A stretch of 16,493 nucleotides of DNA from Verrucomicrobiota bacterium (GCA_003219345.1 QHOP01000089.1:1-16493), one strand, 5' to 3'. Numbered from the stretch's first letter, positions 7,609 to 15,291 are shown. Made by a program: numbers and translations. Notes: generated by a model from the sequence alone, not told the origin.

Positions 7609-7637
7609 GTACAAAATTTCCGAAGGGTACCTGCATA

Positions 7638-8147
7638 TCAATTCTTTCTCGGAAGCATCTTAAATACCTTCGCAGGGTTGCCAGCCACTACGCTGTACGG
7701 CGGCACGTCTTTCGTAACCACACTACCGGCTCCGACGATCGCGTATTCTCCCACAGTTATACCGCAAAGCAAGGTCGCACTCGAACCAATTGAAGCCCCC
7801 TTCTTAACGAGTGTCGTAATGCATTCCCAGTCCGCTTCAGTCTTTAACTGCCCGTCTGCATTGGTCGAGCGTGGATAAAGGTCGTTGATGAACGTCACGT
7901 TATGCCCAACGAATACTTCATCCTCCAGCGTCACTCCTTCGCAAATAAAACTGTGACTGGAAATCTTGCAGCGATTCCCGACTTTCGCGCCCTTCTGAAT
8001 TTCGACGAACGTGCCGATCCTGACGTCGTCGCCAACCTCGCAGCCGTACAGATTGGTGAAGTCATAAATACGCACGCCCTTGCCCAACTTTACATCCGCT
8101 GCGATTCGCTGGAAGAGCTGCCTGACAGGTTTCGTGGGCCGCCTCAT
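7638..8147 (-). CDS. Left-handed beta-helix N-acetyltransferase (WbpD/WlbB-like)
   Basis: This 169-residue protein is almost entirely hexapeptide repeat, for example VGDDVRIGTFVEIQKGAKVGNRCKIS broken into I/V-G-x4 units, with KKGASIGSSATLLCGITVG and IVGAGSVVTKDVP near the C-terminus, ending AGNPAKVFKML as in many acyltransferases of this fold. Such enzymes act as trimers and take acetyl from acetyl-CoA. ICEGVTLEDEVFVGHNVTFIND (about residues 68-89) resembles WbpD/WlbB, which acetylate the 3-amino group of UDP-GlcNAc3NA in making di-N-acetylated uronic acids. Its ATG overlaps the stop of the upstream dehydrogenase (ATGA at 8144-8147), so the two are probably translated together; dehydrogenase and acetyltransferase belong to the same pathway. 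The general family is certain, the exact sugar substrate is inferred from context. Confidence 0.9.
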   Translation of the reverse strand: MRRPTKPVRQLFQRIAADVKLGKGVRIYDFTNLYGCEVGDDVRIGTFVEIQKGAKVGNRCKISSHSFICEGVTLEDEVFVGHNVTFINDLYPRSTNADGQLKTEADWECITTLVKKGASIGSSATLLCGITVGEYAIVGAGSVVTKDVPPYSVVAGNPAKVFKMLPRKN

Positions 8148-9238
8148 GCACAGACCAATTCCGACTTACGCACCGTTCGCTCCCGGGGCGCGTTTGTGAG
8201 AGAGGTCCCGTTGCGGGTCTCGGAGATTTCAACGGCGGCACCGTTGCGTTTCAAAGACGAGGACGCCGCTTCCAGTATCTCAACCAGTTCCAGGCCTCTC
8301 CGGCCGTTGGTCAGCGGCGTTTTGCCGTGGCGGATACAGTCCAGGAAATGCTGGCATTCCACTTTAAGCGGTTCTTCCTGCTTGAGGTACGGCACGTACA
8401 AGTCGCCGTAATGATACGAATACTGGAACTCGGCAAAGCTGTCGTAGTGTGGCGGAACTTCAACGCGCACATCGAATATTTTAATCTTCTCCAATGGAGC
8501 GACATCGTCGTAAACGATCATCCGTTTTGAACCGACAATGGTCATCTCCCGCACTTTCCGCGGATCCAGCCAGCTGCTCTGAATCAGCGCCGAACGATGT
8601 TTCCGAAACGTGAGATGAATGTTCGTCAAGTCTTCGACTCCCGGCGTGATATGGGCCTCCCCGCGACAATTTACGCTGACCGGAAGTTCCTCCAGGACGT
8701 GAAGAATGATGGAGATATCGTGCGGCGCCAGGTCCCAAGCCACGTTGATATCCTTCTGAAAGAGCCCCAGGTTCAGGCGGCGCGAACTGATGTACCGAAT
8801 ATCACCGATGTCACCGCGATCCACGATTTCTTTGATCTTTTTGACAGCGGGCGAATAGAGAAACGTATGTCCTACCATCAAAACCAGCCCCTTTTCCTGC
8901 GCAATTTGGATCAGCTCCTCGCACTCTTCGGCTGAGGACGCCATTGGTTTTTCAATTAACGTGTGTTTGCCCGCCAGCAGACTGGCTTTTGCCATCGCGT
9001 AATGGAATCTGACCGGCGTCGCGATGATCACAGCGTCGAGTTCCGCCCCATTGAGCAGATGGCCGAAATCCTTGTGCCCCTCCACCTCTGGATACAGTGA
9101 CTTCAGGTGGGCCAGCCGTTGTTCGCTGGTGTCACACATCAGCTTCAGGGTGCAATCGGGGAGCTGACGAAAATTCCGGATTAGATTGGGCCCCCAATAC
9201 CCACACCCGACAACTCCGACGCCTGTTTGATTTTTCAT
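8144..9238 (-). CDS. Gfo/Idh/MocA family NAD(P)-dependent sugar dehydrogenase (WbpB/WlbA-like)
   Basis: A 364-residue oxidoreductase with the family plan. The N-terminal Rossmann fold has GCGYWG at 11-16; EKPM (96-99) carries the conserved lysine of the active site, and WDLAPHD (168-174) the histidine/aspartate pair of the catalytic centre. The C-terminal half is the usual sheet domain, ending near 345; the last 20 residues are polar and not conserved. In the di-N-acetyl uronic acid pathway, WbpB/WlbA oxidises the 3-position of UDP-GlcNAcA to a ketone for the aminotransferase. The next gene, a WbpD-like acetyltransferase, overlaps by four bases, and its own start overlaps the stop of the sugar transferase (ATGA at 9235-9238), so three genes are coupled. 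The Gfo/Idh/MocA family has many substrates, so the WbpB role rests on the neighbours. Confidence 0.9.
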   Translation of the reverse strand: MKNQTGVGVVGCGYWGPNLIRNFRQLPDCTLKLMCDTSEQRLAHLKSLYPEVEGHKDFGHLLNGAELDAVIIATPVRFHYAMAKASLLAGKHTLIEKPMASSAEECEELIQIAQEKGLVLMVGHTFLYSPAVKKIKEIVDRGDIGDIRYISSRRLNLGLFQKDINVAWDLAPHDISIILHVLEELPVSVNCRGEAHITPGVEDLTNIHLTFRKHRSALIQSSWLDPRKVREMTIVGSKRMIVYDDVAPLEKIKIFDVRVEVPPHYDSFAEFQYSYHYGDLYVPYLKQEEPLKVECQHFLDCIRHGKTPLTNGRRGLELVEILEAASSSLKRNGAAVEISETRNGTSLTNAPRERTVRKSELVCA

Positions 9239-9924
9239 ATGCCCTTGAGAGTACGTTCTTGTTGAGTCAGCAACCGTGTCCTTCGACTCGCTCGAGTTTC
9301 ACAAACTTGTAGAATCAGAGCGGGAATCGTCTTTAAGATGATCCTGATATCCAGCCACAACGACTTGTTCTTCACGTACGCAATGTCGAGCTTGATCATC
9401 TCGTTAAACGTCGTTTTGTTTTTGCCGCTCACCTGCCACAGGCCCGTGAGTCCCGGCAGCGTGTCCAACCTCTCCTTTTGCCACGGAAGATAATGCTCGT
9501 ATTCGTATGGAATGCACGGTCTGGGCCCCACAACGCTCATCTCCCCACGCAAAACGTTCAGGAGCTGGGGCAGTTCATCCAGACCCGTGGAACGCAGGAG
9601 CGCGCCCAGTGGGATCAAGCGGGAATCGCCTTTGGCATCAATCTTCGTCATGGGCTGTTCCGAGTGAATCAGCTCTTTGAGATAGTTTTTGTGAACGTTG
9701 TTGTCTGCGTCGGCCTTCATCGATCGGAATTTCAAACAGGTGAAGCGGCTCCCGCGGTAGCCCACGCGCTCCTGGCGGAAAAGAACCGGCCCTTGCGATA
9801 AAAGTTTAATCCAAAATACAATGATTAAAACCAGTGGCACCAGTACTGGAAAGGCGAATAAAAGACACGCGAGGTCTAAGGCACGCTTCCAATTCGGCAT
9901 CGCGCGGGAACGCACTGTGGCCAT
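9235..9924 (-). CDS. Initiating sugar transferase (polyprenyl-phosphate phosphoglycosyl transferase, WbaP/PglC family)
   Basis: This membrane enzyme moves a sugar-phosphate from a UDP-sugar to undecaprenyl phosphate, the first step of polymer assembly. From the ATG at 9924 it has 229 residues: one hydrophobic membrane segment (about 15-42), VLFRQERVGYRG (47-58), KFRSM (65-69), then the catalytic RSTGLDELPQLLNVLRGEMS (111-130) with its Asp-Glu pair, VGPRP (132-136) and PGLTGLWQVSGKN (157-169). The short length and single hydrophobic segment fit the PglC-like core without the extra WbaP membrane domain. The frame is open upstream to a TTG (9987) and beyond, but the ATG at 9924 has a good GGGAAG site about six bases before it. 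An upstream in-frame ORF (to about 10030) has no ATG and is not recognised. It is coupled to the dehydrogenase by an ATGA overlap. Confidence 0.92.
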   Translation of the reverse strand: MATVRSRAMPNWKRALDLACLLFAFPVLVPLVLIIVFWIKLLSQGPVLFRQERVGYRGSRFTCLKFRSMKADADNNVHKNYLKELIHSEQPMTKIDAKGDSRLIPLGALLRSTGLDELPQLLNVLRGEMSVVGPRPCIPYEYEHYLPWQKERLDTLPGLTGLWQVSGKNKTTFNEMIKLDIAYVKNKSLWLDIRIILKTIPALILQVCETRASRRTRLLTQQERTLKGI

Positions 9925-10284
9925 ATTTTCTTCCCAAACAAATTCCAAAATGTCTTTCACGAGGATGCTTGAAACGCTCTTCGGCAAAAACTCTGCACAC
10001 CCCTTTAGCTCCTTCCGTACCAGCCCTGAATAAGATTATCAACTCCTTGATTCTCAGCTACAAATGCGATCCTCTTTCACCTCATTCGACTCATTGAACA
10101 CAGGTTTGAATTGATTATGCAATGCACTTGCACTTCAAAGTTCGATTTGTGGCTTAATGGAAGGGATAGATTTTTTATAACAATAACGCTTGCCAATAGT
10201 TGTGGCAGCCCTCCCGGTTGGTTGCTTGCCCTCTGGAGATTCTCCGAACGTTGGTTCAACTACCAACCGCATCGTCGCCTGAAC
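9925..10284 (-). promoter_or_regulatory. AT-rich leader between export gene and sugar transferase, probable internal promoter region
   Basis: About 360 bp without a clear gene. The part 10100-10200 is notably AT-rich compared with its GC-rich surroundings, including a run TTTTTTATAA on the plus strand near 10171-10180. A short inverted repeat, TGCAA-N5-TTGCA, lies at 10118-10132 and could be an operator. On the minus strand TTGGCA occurs near 10195, but neither a sigma-70 pair nor a correctly spaced sigma-54 pair follows. Composition and position suggest a promoter for the sugar transferase-dehydrogenase-acetyltransferase unit, unproven. Confidence 0.3.
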
Positions 10285-10962
10285 TCAGAAGGTCTTTTCG
10301 GGCACGTACACGATGTCGGAAGGTCTCAGGGGAAGAAGCAGGCTGCTCTTTCCTTCGAGTACGCGTTTGAGGTTCCGGATGTAGTGCTTCAGTTGACCGT
10401 CTTCGTACCGGAGGACAACCACGCTTCGCATATTGGCTTTGACCGGATCGAATCCTCCCGCCTCCATAATCGCCTCGAGATCTGTAATGGGCCGATCAAC
10501 CTGAATCTTTCCGGGACGCACCACAGATCCGGTCACAAAGACCGGATAAGCAGACGATTGCACCGTTACGGAAATCTGTTTCGACGAAAGCTCTTTTTCG
10601 TAGAGCTTGAGCAGTTCTTTTTCCAACTCCGCTGGCGTTTTCCCTGCTGCAGCCACCTCGTTGACCAACGGCAGACTTATTGTGCCGTCGCGACGAATGG
10701 GTTGGGCAGTTACGTTGAGATTGGGTGAACCCGGAAAAGAGATCGATAACACGTCGCCTTCTCTGAGCTTAGCCGACCTGTAAGGAACCAACTCTGTATC
10801 ATAAAGCCGCGTTTCCGTCCTGCAACCTGCGAGTGGAACGACCACAACACAAACAAGAGCTGAGAGTCTTGCCAGTGGCTTTAGCCAGTCCAATCGGGTA
10901 TGTCCTTCCCGGCATTCCTTGGCCAGGGTGGTGCCAGTTGAATGGATTTTCATTGTTTTCAT
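10285..10962 (-). CDS. Polysaccharide export lipoprotein (Wza/GumB family, Poly_export + SLBB)
   Basis: Outer-membrane export channel component. From the ATG at 10962 there are 225 residues: a basic N-terminus of unusual length (about 28 residues), hydrophobic stretch LSALVCVVVV and lipobox LAGC with lipidated Cys47. Then the Poly_export domain, from LREGDVLSISFPGSPNLNV (about 66-84) through RRDGTISLPLVNEVAAAGKT and KELLKLYEKEL, and one SLBB domain starting at about 142 (VFVTGSVVRPGKIQVDRP). It lacks the long second SLBB and C-terminal helix of E. coli Wza, so it resembles the short GumB/EpsY type. A longer reading from TTG 10986 is possible; ATG 10962 is better, with a weak AAGAG before it. 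It is the first gene of the minus-strand block. Partners are the Wzz-type protein and, outside view, the polymerase and flippase. Confidence 0.93.
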   Translation of the reverse strand: MKTMKIHSTGTTLAKECREGHTRLDWLKPLARLSALVCVVVVPLAGCRTETRLYDTELVPYRSAKLREGDVLSISFPGSPNLNVTAQPIRRDGTISLPLVNEVAAAGKTPAELEKELLKLYEKELSSKQISVTVQSSAYPVFVTGSVVRPGKIQVDRPITDLEAIMEAGGFDPVKANMRSVVVLRYEDGQLKHYIRNLKRVLEGKSSLLLPLRPSDIVYVPEKTF

Positions 10963-11053
10963 CGCCGGCTCTTGGGCGTTTCCCAAACATTTGCTGCGCG
11001 GCTTCGATCAGTGCAGCATACGGGGTCCATTAGCTTCATCAACATTTTAATCG

Positions 11054-11241
11054 TTATTCTCCACTCAATTTGATCTTTGCGAGTCGGACAATCTCCAGGT
11101 TGGACTCGGCTGTGGGCTGAATTTCTAACGCCCTCTCGGCCGCGGCCAGTGCGGTCCGCCAATCTTCGAGTTGCACGCCGCAGAGGGCCATGCCGTATTT
11201 TTTGGTGATTTTGTCTATTGTCGGCGACCCGGCAAAGACTT
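11054..11241 (-). pseudogene. 3' remnant of a TPR-repeat gene
   Basis: The minus strand from 11241 to the TAA at 11054 encodes about 61 residues closing with one clear TPR unit: YGMALCGVQLEDWRTALAAA, then ERALEIQPTAESNLEIVRLA. The TPR signature (G at 8, A at 20, A at 27, P at 32) is recognisable. An in-frame TAA just upstream (11242-11244) cuts it off, and the only ATG (11191) would give a 45-residue protein. It has no ribosome binding site that I can see. It is most likely the tail of a broken TPR gene left between the two transcription blocks; a real small protein is less likely. The rest of 10963-11284 (about 320 bp, divergent start regions of the export gene and DUF1501 gene) shows no clear promoter. 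Confidence 0.55.
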
Positions 11242-11284
11242 AGTTTAATCCGCGCGGACCCCGTTTCATAGAAAATCTTGAATT

Positions 11285-12661
11285 ATGCTAAAAGTCTCCG
11301 GCAAAGGCTCCATTACCACCTGTGATGGCATCACGCGGCGCGACTTCCTGCAGGTCGGCATGCTGGGCGCCCTCGGCTTCACGCTCTCCGACCTCACAGC
11401 GCTTCAGGCCCAGGGCGCCGTCGCCCAGGGGAATGACCAGAAATCGGTGATCCTGATCTTCAATCTGGGCGCGCCAAGCCAATTGGACACCTGGGACATG
11501 AAACCGGACGCGCCGCGCGAAATCCGCGGGCCGTTCAAGCCGATCCGGACCAATAACCCCGACGTCCGGATCTCCGAGATTTTCCCGCTGCACGCGAAGA
11601 TCGTGGACAAGTTCTCGCTGGTCCGCACCTGTTATCACACCGCCGCGGCGGTGCACGACACCGGTCATCAAATGATGCAAACCGGACGGCTCTTTACGGG
11701 CGGAGTCAACACGCCGCACGCCGGTTGTGCGCTCGAGTATCTCAAAGGCCGCCGCAACGAACTGCCCGCTCACGTTATTTTGCCCGAACCGATGGGACCA
11801 ACCGGCGGCAACCTCCCGCACGGCCAGGACGCCGGTTTCCTCGGCAAAGGGTTTGACCCATTCGTGCTCAACGCCGACCCTTCGAAGAAGGATTTCAAGG
11901 TGCCCGACTTGCTGCCGCCGGCCGAAATCGGCGAGGTGCGATTGCAACGTCGGAAGGAATTGCGAGACCTCGTGGATCAAACGGTCAGAAACTTTGAGGC
12001 CAGTCCGAACGCCCAATTGATGGCTTCCAGTTTTGCCTCGGCGTACCGGCTCATGACGAGCGCGAAAGCGCGCGAAGCATTCGACCTGACGAACGAGCCG
12101 GAAAGAGTCCGCGAGCGCTACGGGCTGACCCGGTTTGGGCAATGTTGCCTGCTCGCGCGGCGTTTGATTGAAGCCGGCGTGCGGTTCGTCACGATCAACA
12201 CCTTCATCACCGTCTTCGATGAAATCACCTGGGACATTCACGGCTCCAAACCGTTCACGTCGATCCAGGGCATGAAGGAGATCGTCGCGCCGATGTACGA
12301 TGAGGGTTACAGCGCTTTGATTGAAGACCTCGCCCAGCGCGGCATGCTCGACAACACGCTGGTCTGCAACCTCGCCGAGTTCGGTCGCACGCCGAAGATC
12401 AATCCGGCCGGCGGGCGCGATCATTGGCCGCAATGCTGGACGGTCTATTTCGCCGGTGGCGGCGTGAAAGGGGGCCGCGTCGTCGGCAAGAGCGATGAGA
12501 TCGGCGCTTATCCGGTCGAGCGTCCCGTTTCTCCTGCGGAGGTGGTGGCCACCATCTACCACAGCCTCGGCCTTGACCTGACCACCGAGTTGCCTGGTCC
12601 GAACGGACGTCCCTTCCCGCTCGTGAACTACGGCACGCAACCGATCAAGGAATTGTTTTGA
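11285..12661 (+). CDS. DUF1501 protein, Tat-exported, sulfatase-like fold
   Basis: A 458-residue protein of the DUF1501 family, abundant in Planctomycetota and Verrucomicrobiota and related in fold to the alkaline phosphatase/sulfatase group; its reaction is not known. TRRDFLQVG (17-25) followed by a hydrophobic run is a twin-arginine signal, so the protein is exported folded. LGAPSQLDTWDMKPDAP (61-77) is the family's first core motif (usually GGPSQLDTWD; here GA). CYHTAAAVHDTGHQMMQTG carries the His/Asp residues, LAEFGRTPKIN and GGRDHWPQ the later metal-type motifs. The C-terminus GPNGRPFPLV is also typical. It starts the plus-strand block and is divergent from the polysaccharide locus. These genes normally pair with DUF1549/DUF1553 genes, as here, 100 bp downstream, although the more usual order is the reverse. 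Confidence 0.93.
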   Translation: MLKVSGKGSITTCDGITRRDFLQVGMLGALGFTLSDLTALQAQGAVAQGNDQKSVILIFNLGAPSQLDTWDMKPDAPREIRGPFKPIRTNNPDVRISEIFPLHAKIVDKFSLVRTCYHTAAAVHDTGHQMMQTGRLFTGGVNTPHAGCALEYLKGRRNELPAHVILPEPMGPTGGNLPHGQDAGFLGKGFDPFVLNADPSKKDFKVPDLLPPAEIGEVRLQRRKELRDLVDQTVRNFEASPNAQLMASSFASAYRLMTSAKAREAFDLTNEPERVRERYGLTRFGQCCLLARRLIEAGVRFVTINTFITVFDEITWDIHGSKPFTSIQGMKEIVAPMYDEGYSALIEDLAQRGMLDNTLVCNLAEFGRTPKINPAGGRDHWPQCWTVYFAGGGVKGGRVVGKSDEIGAYPVERPVSPAEVVATIYHSLGLDLTTELPGPNGRPFPLVNYGTQPIKELF

Positions 12662-12671
12662 AGACCCGTGA

Positions 12672-12693
12672 AACACGCTAAAGGACGCTAAAA
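12672..12693 (+). repeat. Short direct repeat between DUF1501 and DUF1553 genes
   Basis: ACGCTAAA occurs twice, two bases apart, in the 101 bp spacer, followed by a run of A and CACAC. Nothing else in the spacer is recognised and no terminator hairpin is evident. Confidence 0.4.
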
Positions 12694-12762
12694 ACACACA
12701 CCCACTGTGTCCGACCTGATCTGCAAAGAAGACAGCTACGCGATCGCCGATTCTTTCACGTT

Positions 12763-15057
12763 ATGAGCTTTTCGCGTCATTTGGCCTGTTTCGTGGGCAG
12801 CCTCCTTCTTGCTCTTTCCGGCAGGACGGCCGAATCAACCGCCACTCCGCTCGCGGCCACCAATATCACCTTCCGCAATCACGTCCAGCCGGTGCTCGCA
12901 AAAATGGGCTGCAGCTCCGGCGCGTGCCACGGCGCCGCCGCCGGCCAGAACGGTTTCAAACTTTCACTCCGCGGCTACGATGATGAAGGCGACTTCCTCG
13001 CGATCACCCGCAACGCGCTCGGGCGCCGGATTGTGCCCGCCGATCCGGGCCGCAGTCTGTTGTTGTTGAAACCGACCACCGCCGTTCCACACAAAGGTGG
13101 CAAACGGTTCGACGTCGATTCGCTTGAATACAAAGTCCTCTCTGAATGGATCGCCGCCGGCACACCCGGACCGACGCCGGACGACCCGCGCATCGATCAA
13201 CTTCAGATTCTGCCGGAGCACGCCGTCCTCAAACCGGGAGCCAATCAACAACTCCTCGTGCGCGCCCACTTCAGCGACGGTCGCACGGAAGACGTGACGC
13301 GCTGGGCAAAATACACCGCAGCCAACGCCTCCGTCACACAGGTCGATGATGACGGCAAGGTGCAGGTCGTCGGCAACGGCGAAGGCGCCATTACTGCCTG
13401 GTATCTGAGCCGCATCGCGATCGGCACCATCACGGTGCCTTACACCAACACGATCGCCCCGTCCGTCTTTGCCCGTGCGCCGCGCCGCAACTTCATTGAC
13501 GAAGTCGTGCTCGAGAAACTGCAAACGCTCAATTTGCCGCCGTCGCCGCGTTGCAGCGACGAGGAATTTATCCGGCGCGCCTTTCTCGACACCCTCGGCA
13601 CCTTGCCGACTGCCGACGAAATCCGCGCGTTCCTGGCCGAGGGCGTAGCCCCCGACGCAAGGAGGGGGAACAAACCACCGGACAATGAATCCGCCTCCTC
13701 ACCTCGGCGGCTACAGAAGCGCGACAAGCTCATCGAATCGCTGCTGCAACGCCCGGAGTTCGTTGATTACTGGACTTACAAATGGTCCGACCTGTTGCTG
13801 GTCCAAAGCAAGAAGCTGAAAACCCCCGCCATGTGGGCGTATTACAACTGGATTCGGAACAACGTCGCCGCCAACACGCCCTGGGATGTCTTCGTCCGGA
13901 AAATCCTCACCGCGCAAGGCAGCACGCTCGAAAACGGCGCCGGTAATTTTTATGTCCTGCACGAAGACCCGCGCCTGATGGCCGAGACGACGACCCAGGC
14001 GTTCCTCGGCATGGCCGTCAACTGCGCCAAATGCCACAACCATCCGATGGAGAAATGGACCAACAAACAGTACTACGAATTCGCCAACCTGTTCGCCCGC
14101 GTCCGCGCCAAAACCGGAGCGAACGATGGCGAAGACGTTATTTTCGTTTCGAACAGCGGCGACGTCGTCCAGCCGCTGACCGGCAAACGGCAACCGCCCG
14201 CTCCGCTCGACGGCAATCCGCTTCCATTTGACGACCCGCAGGATCGTCGCGAAGCTCTGGCCGACTGGCTCACGTCGCCCGATAATCCCTACTTCAGCCG
14301 CTCAATTGTGAATCGCATCTGGGCAAATTTCTTCGGCGTTGGAATCGCGGACCCGGTAGATGACCTGCGCGCGACCAATCCGGCCAGCAACGAAAAGCTT
14401 CTTTCTGCCGCCGCGAAGTATCTGGCCGATCAAAAGTTCGACCTCAAAGCGCTCATGCGCGCCATTCTCCAATCCGAGACTTATCAACGCAGCAGCGCGC
14501 CGCTGCCGGGGAACGCATCGGACTCGCGCTTCTTCGCCCGTTACTATCCACGCCGGCTCATGGCCGAAGTGCTGCTCGATGCCTACTCGCAGGTCACCGG
14601 CGTGCCGACCGAGTTCCGGACCGATCTGCGCAACGAGAACCGCGGCCTCGGCGAGAAATACCCGCTCGGCTTCCGCGCCATCCAGCTTCCCGACACGAAG
14701 ATCGCCTCCTATTTCCTGAAAACCTTTGGCCGGCCCGACCGCGAGAAGACCTGCGAATGCGAACGCACCGCCGAACCGAACGTCGCGCAAATGCTGCACA
14801 TCGCCAACGGCGACACGCTCAACGAGAAGCTTATGGCCAAAGACAATCAGATTGCCAAACTTCTCGTCGACAAAACACCGCCGGAAAAAATGGTCGAGGA
14901 AGCCTACTTGAGTTCCTTATCGCGTTTCCCAACGACGGCGGAGAAGAAAAAGATTCTCCAGATGCTGAATGAAGCCAAAGAAGGCGAACAGCGTCCGTTG
15001 ATCGAGGACATGTATTGGGCGCTGCTCAGCAGCAAAGAGTTTTTGTTTAATCATTAG
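12763..15057 (+). CDS. Secreted haem-motif/Big2-like/DUF1549/DUF1553 protein (planctomycete-type)
   Basis: A 764-residue secreted protein with several modules. Signal peptide 1-25 (LACFVGSLLLALSG). A cytochrome-like module at 36-135 has the atypical haem motif C-x4-CH (C50-C55-H56, followed by G-A-A) and FKLSLRGYDDEGDFLAITR. A bacterial Ig-like (Big2-type) module is at about 145-226 (LKPGANQQLLVRAHFSDGRTEDVT, split). DUF1549 runs from about 240 to 450, with RRNFIDEVVLEKL, FIRRAFLDTLGTLPT (269-283) and a second, normal CxxCH at 421-425 (NCAKCHNHP). DUF1553 runs from about 490 to 760 (RREALADWLTSPDNPYFSRS, VNRIWANFFGVGIADPVDDL). Such proteins are thought to be redox or polymer-breakdown proteins, without proven reaction. 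A 70 bp palindrome is inserted in frame in DUF1549 (residues 295-318). Start at ATG 12763, which gives the signal peptide; no strong ribosome binding site is visible. Confidence 0.93.
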   Translation: MSFSRHLACFVGSLLLALSGRTAESTATPLAATNITFRNHVQPVLAKMGCSSGACHGAAAGQNGFKLSLRGYDDEGDFLAITRNALGRRIVPADPGRSLLLLKPTTAVPHKGGKRFDVDSLEYKVLSEWIAAGTPGPTPDDPRIDQLQILPEHAVLKPGANQQLLVRAHFSDGRTEDVTRWAKYTAANASVTQVDDDGKVQVVGNGEGAITAWYLSRIAIGTITVPYTNTIAPSVFARAPRRNFIDEVVLEKLQTLNLPPSPRCSDEEFIRRAFLDTLGTLPTADEIRAFLAEGVAPDARRGNKPPDNESASSPRRLQKRDKLIESLLQRPEFVDYWTYKWSDLLLVQSKKLKTPAMWAYYNWIRNNVAANTPWDVFVRKILTAQGSTLENGAGNFYVLHEDPRLMAETTTQAFLGMAVNCAKCHNHPMEKWTNKQYYEFANLFARVRAKTGANDGEDVIFVSNSGDVVQPLTGKRQPPAPLDGNPLPFDDPQDRREALADWLTSPDNPYFSRSIVNRIWANFFGVGIADPVDDLRATNPASNEKLLSAAAKYLADQKFDLKALMRAILQSETYQRSSAPLPGNASDSRFFARYYPRRLMAEVLLDAYSQVTGVPTEFRTDLRNENRGLGEKYPLGFRAIQLPDTKIASYFLKTFGRPDREKTCECERTAEPNVAQMLHIANGDTLNEKLMAKDNQIAKLLVDKTPPEKMVEEAYLSSLSRFPTTAEKKKILQMLNEAKEGEQRPLIEDMYWALLSSKEFLFNH
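13645..13714. repeat. 70 bp imperfect palindrome inside the DUF1549 reading frame
   Basis: Left arm 13645-13669 starts GTAGCC and contains AGGAGG; right arm 13690-13714 contains CCTCCT and ends GGCTAC. The two 25-base arms are reverse complements at 20 of 25 positions, with a 20-base loop between them. In frame it encodes a Pro/Arg/Ser-rich loop (residues 295-318, VAPDARRGNKPPD...) between LPTADEIRAFLAEG and KRDKLIESLLQRPEFVDYW, which are normally close together in DUF1549. The structure is that of a non-autonomous REP/MITE-like element that came to rest without breaking the frame. Confidence 0.8.
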
Positions 15058-15144
15058 CAAAGCCCGACCTACACGCGCTATGCAATCGCTCACCTTGGCC
15101 CCTTAAAAAAAATGCGACTTGGCCGTAACGATTCAATGAGGAAA

Positions 15145-15291
15145 ACGCTCGCCCTCACCCTGACCCTCTCCCCCAGGAGAGGGGATTCACTTTCCCCGCG
15201 CACGGAAGGATCACCAAGAGCTGAGTTATTCCGAAGTTCTCGCGCGCTTCTCCCTCTCCCTGGGGGAGAGGGCCGGGGTGAGGGCGAGCGT
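15145..15291. repeat. 147 bp inverted repeat with nested hairpins between DUF1553 and PIG-L genes
   Basis: Left arm 15145-15185 and right arm 15250-15291 are reverse complements over about 40 bases with only a few differences, beginning ACGCTCGCCCTCACCC and ending GGGTGAGGGCGAGCGT. Each arm also folds on itself: CCCTCTCC-CCCA-GGAGAGGG (15164-15183) and CCCTCTCCC-TGG-GGGAGAGGG (15252-15272). The loop (15186-15249) has no ORF. GC-rich CCCTCACCC/CCCTCTCCC palindromes of this kind are widely dispersed in bacterial genomes. The surrounding gap 15058-15398 (341 bp) has no gene otherwise. The nested hairpins could end transcription of the DUF1553 gene, but no T-run follows. Confidence 0.8.

Noticed and set aside
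7074..7793. 239-codon plus-strand frame spanning the Wzz start and acetyltransferase end
   Set aside because: It crosses two well-supported minus-strand genes and the R3 repeat; no domain is seen.
10171..10200. Possible sigma-54 promoter (TGGCA followed by TTG on the minus strand)
   Set aside because: The spacing between the GG and the downstream G is one base too long and the expected TTGC reads TTGT.
11288..12697. 469-codon open frame antisense to the DUF1501 gene
   Set aside because: It mirrors a well-supported gene over its whole length. The translated product is Arg/Val/Asp-rich with no family motif, as expected from the complement of a GC-rich coding frame.
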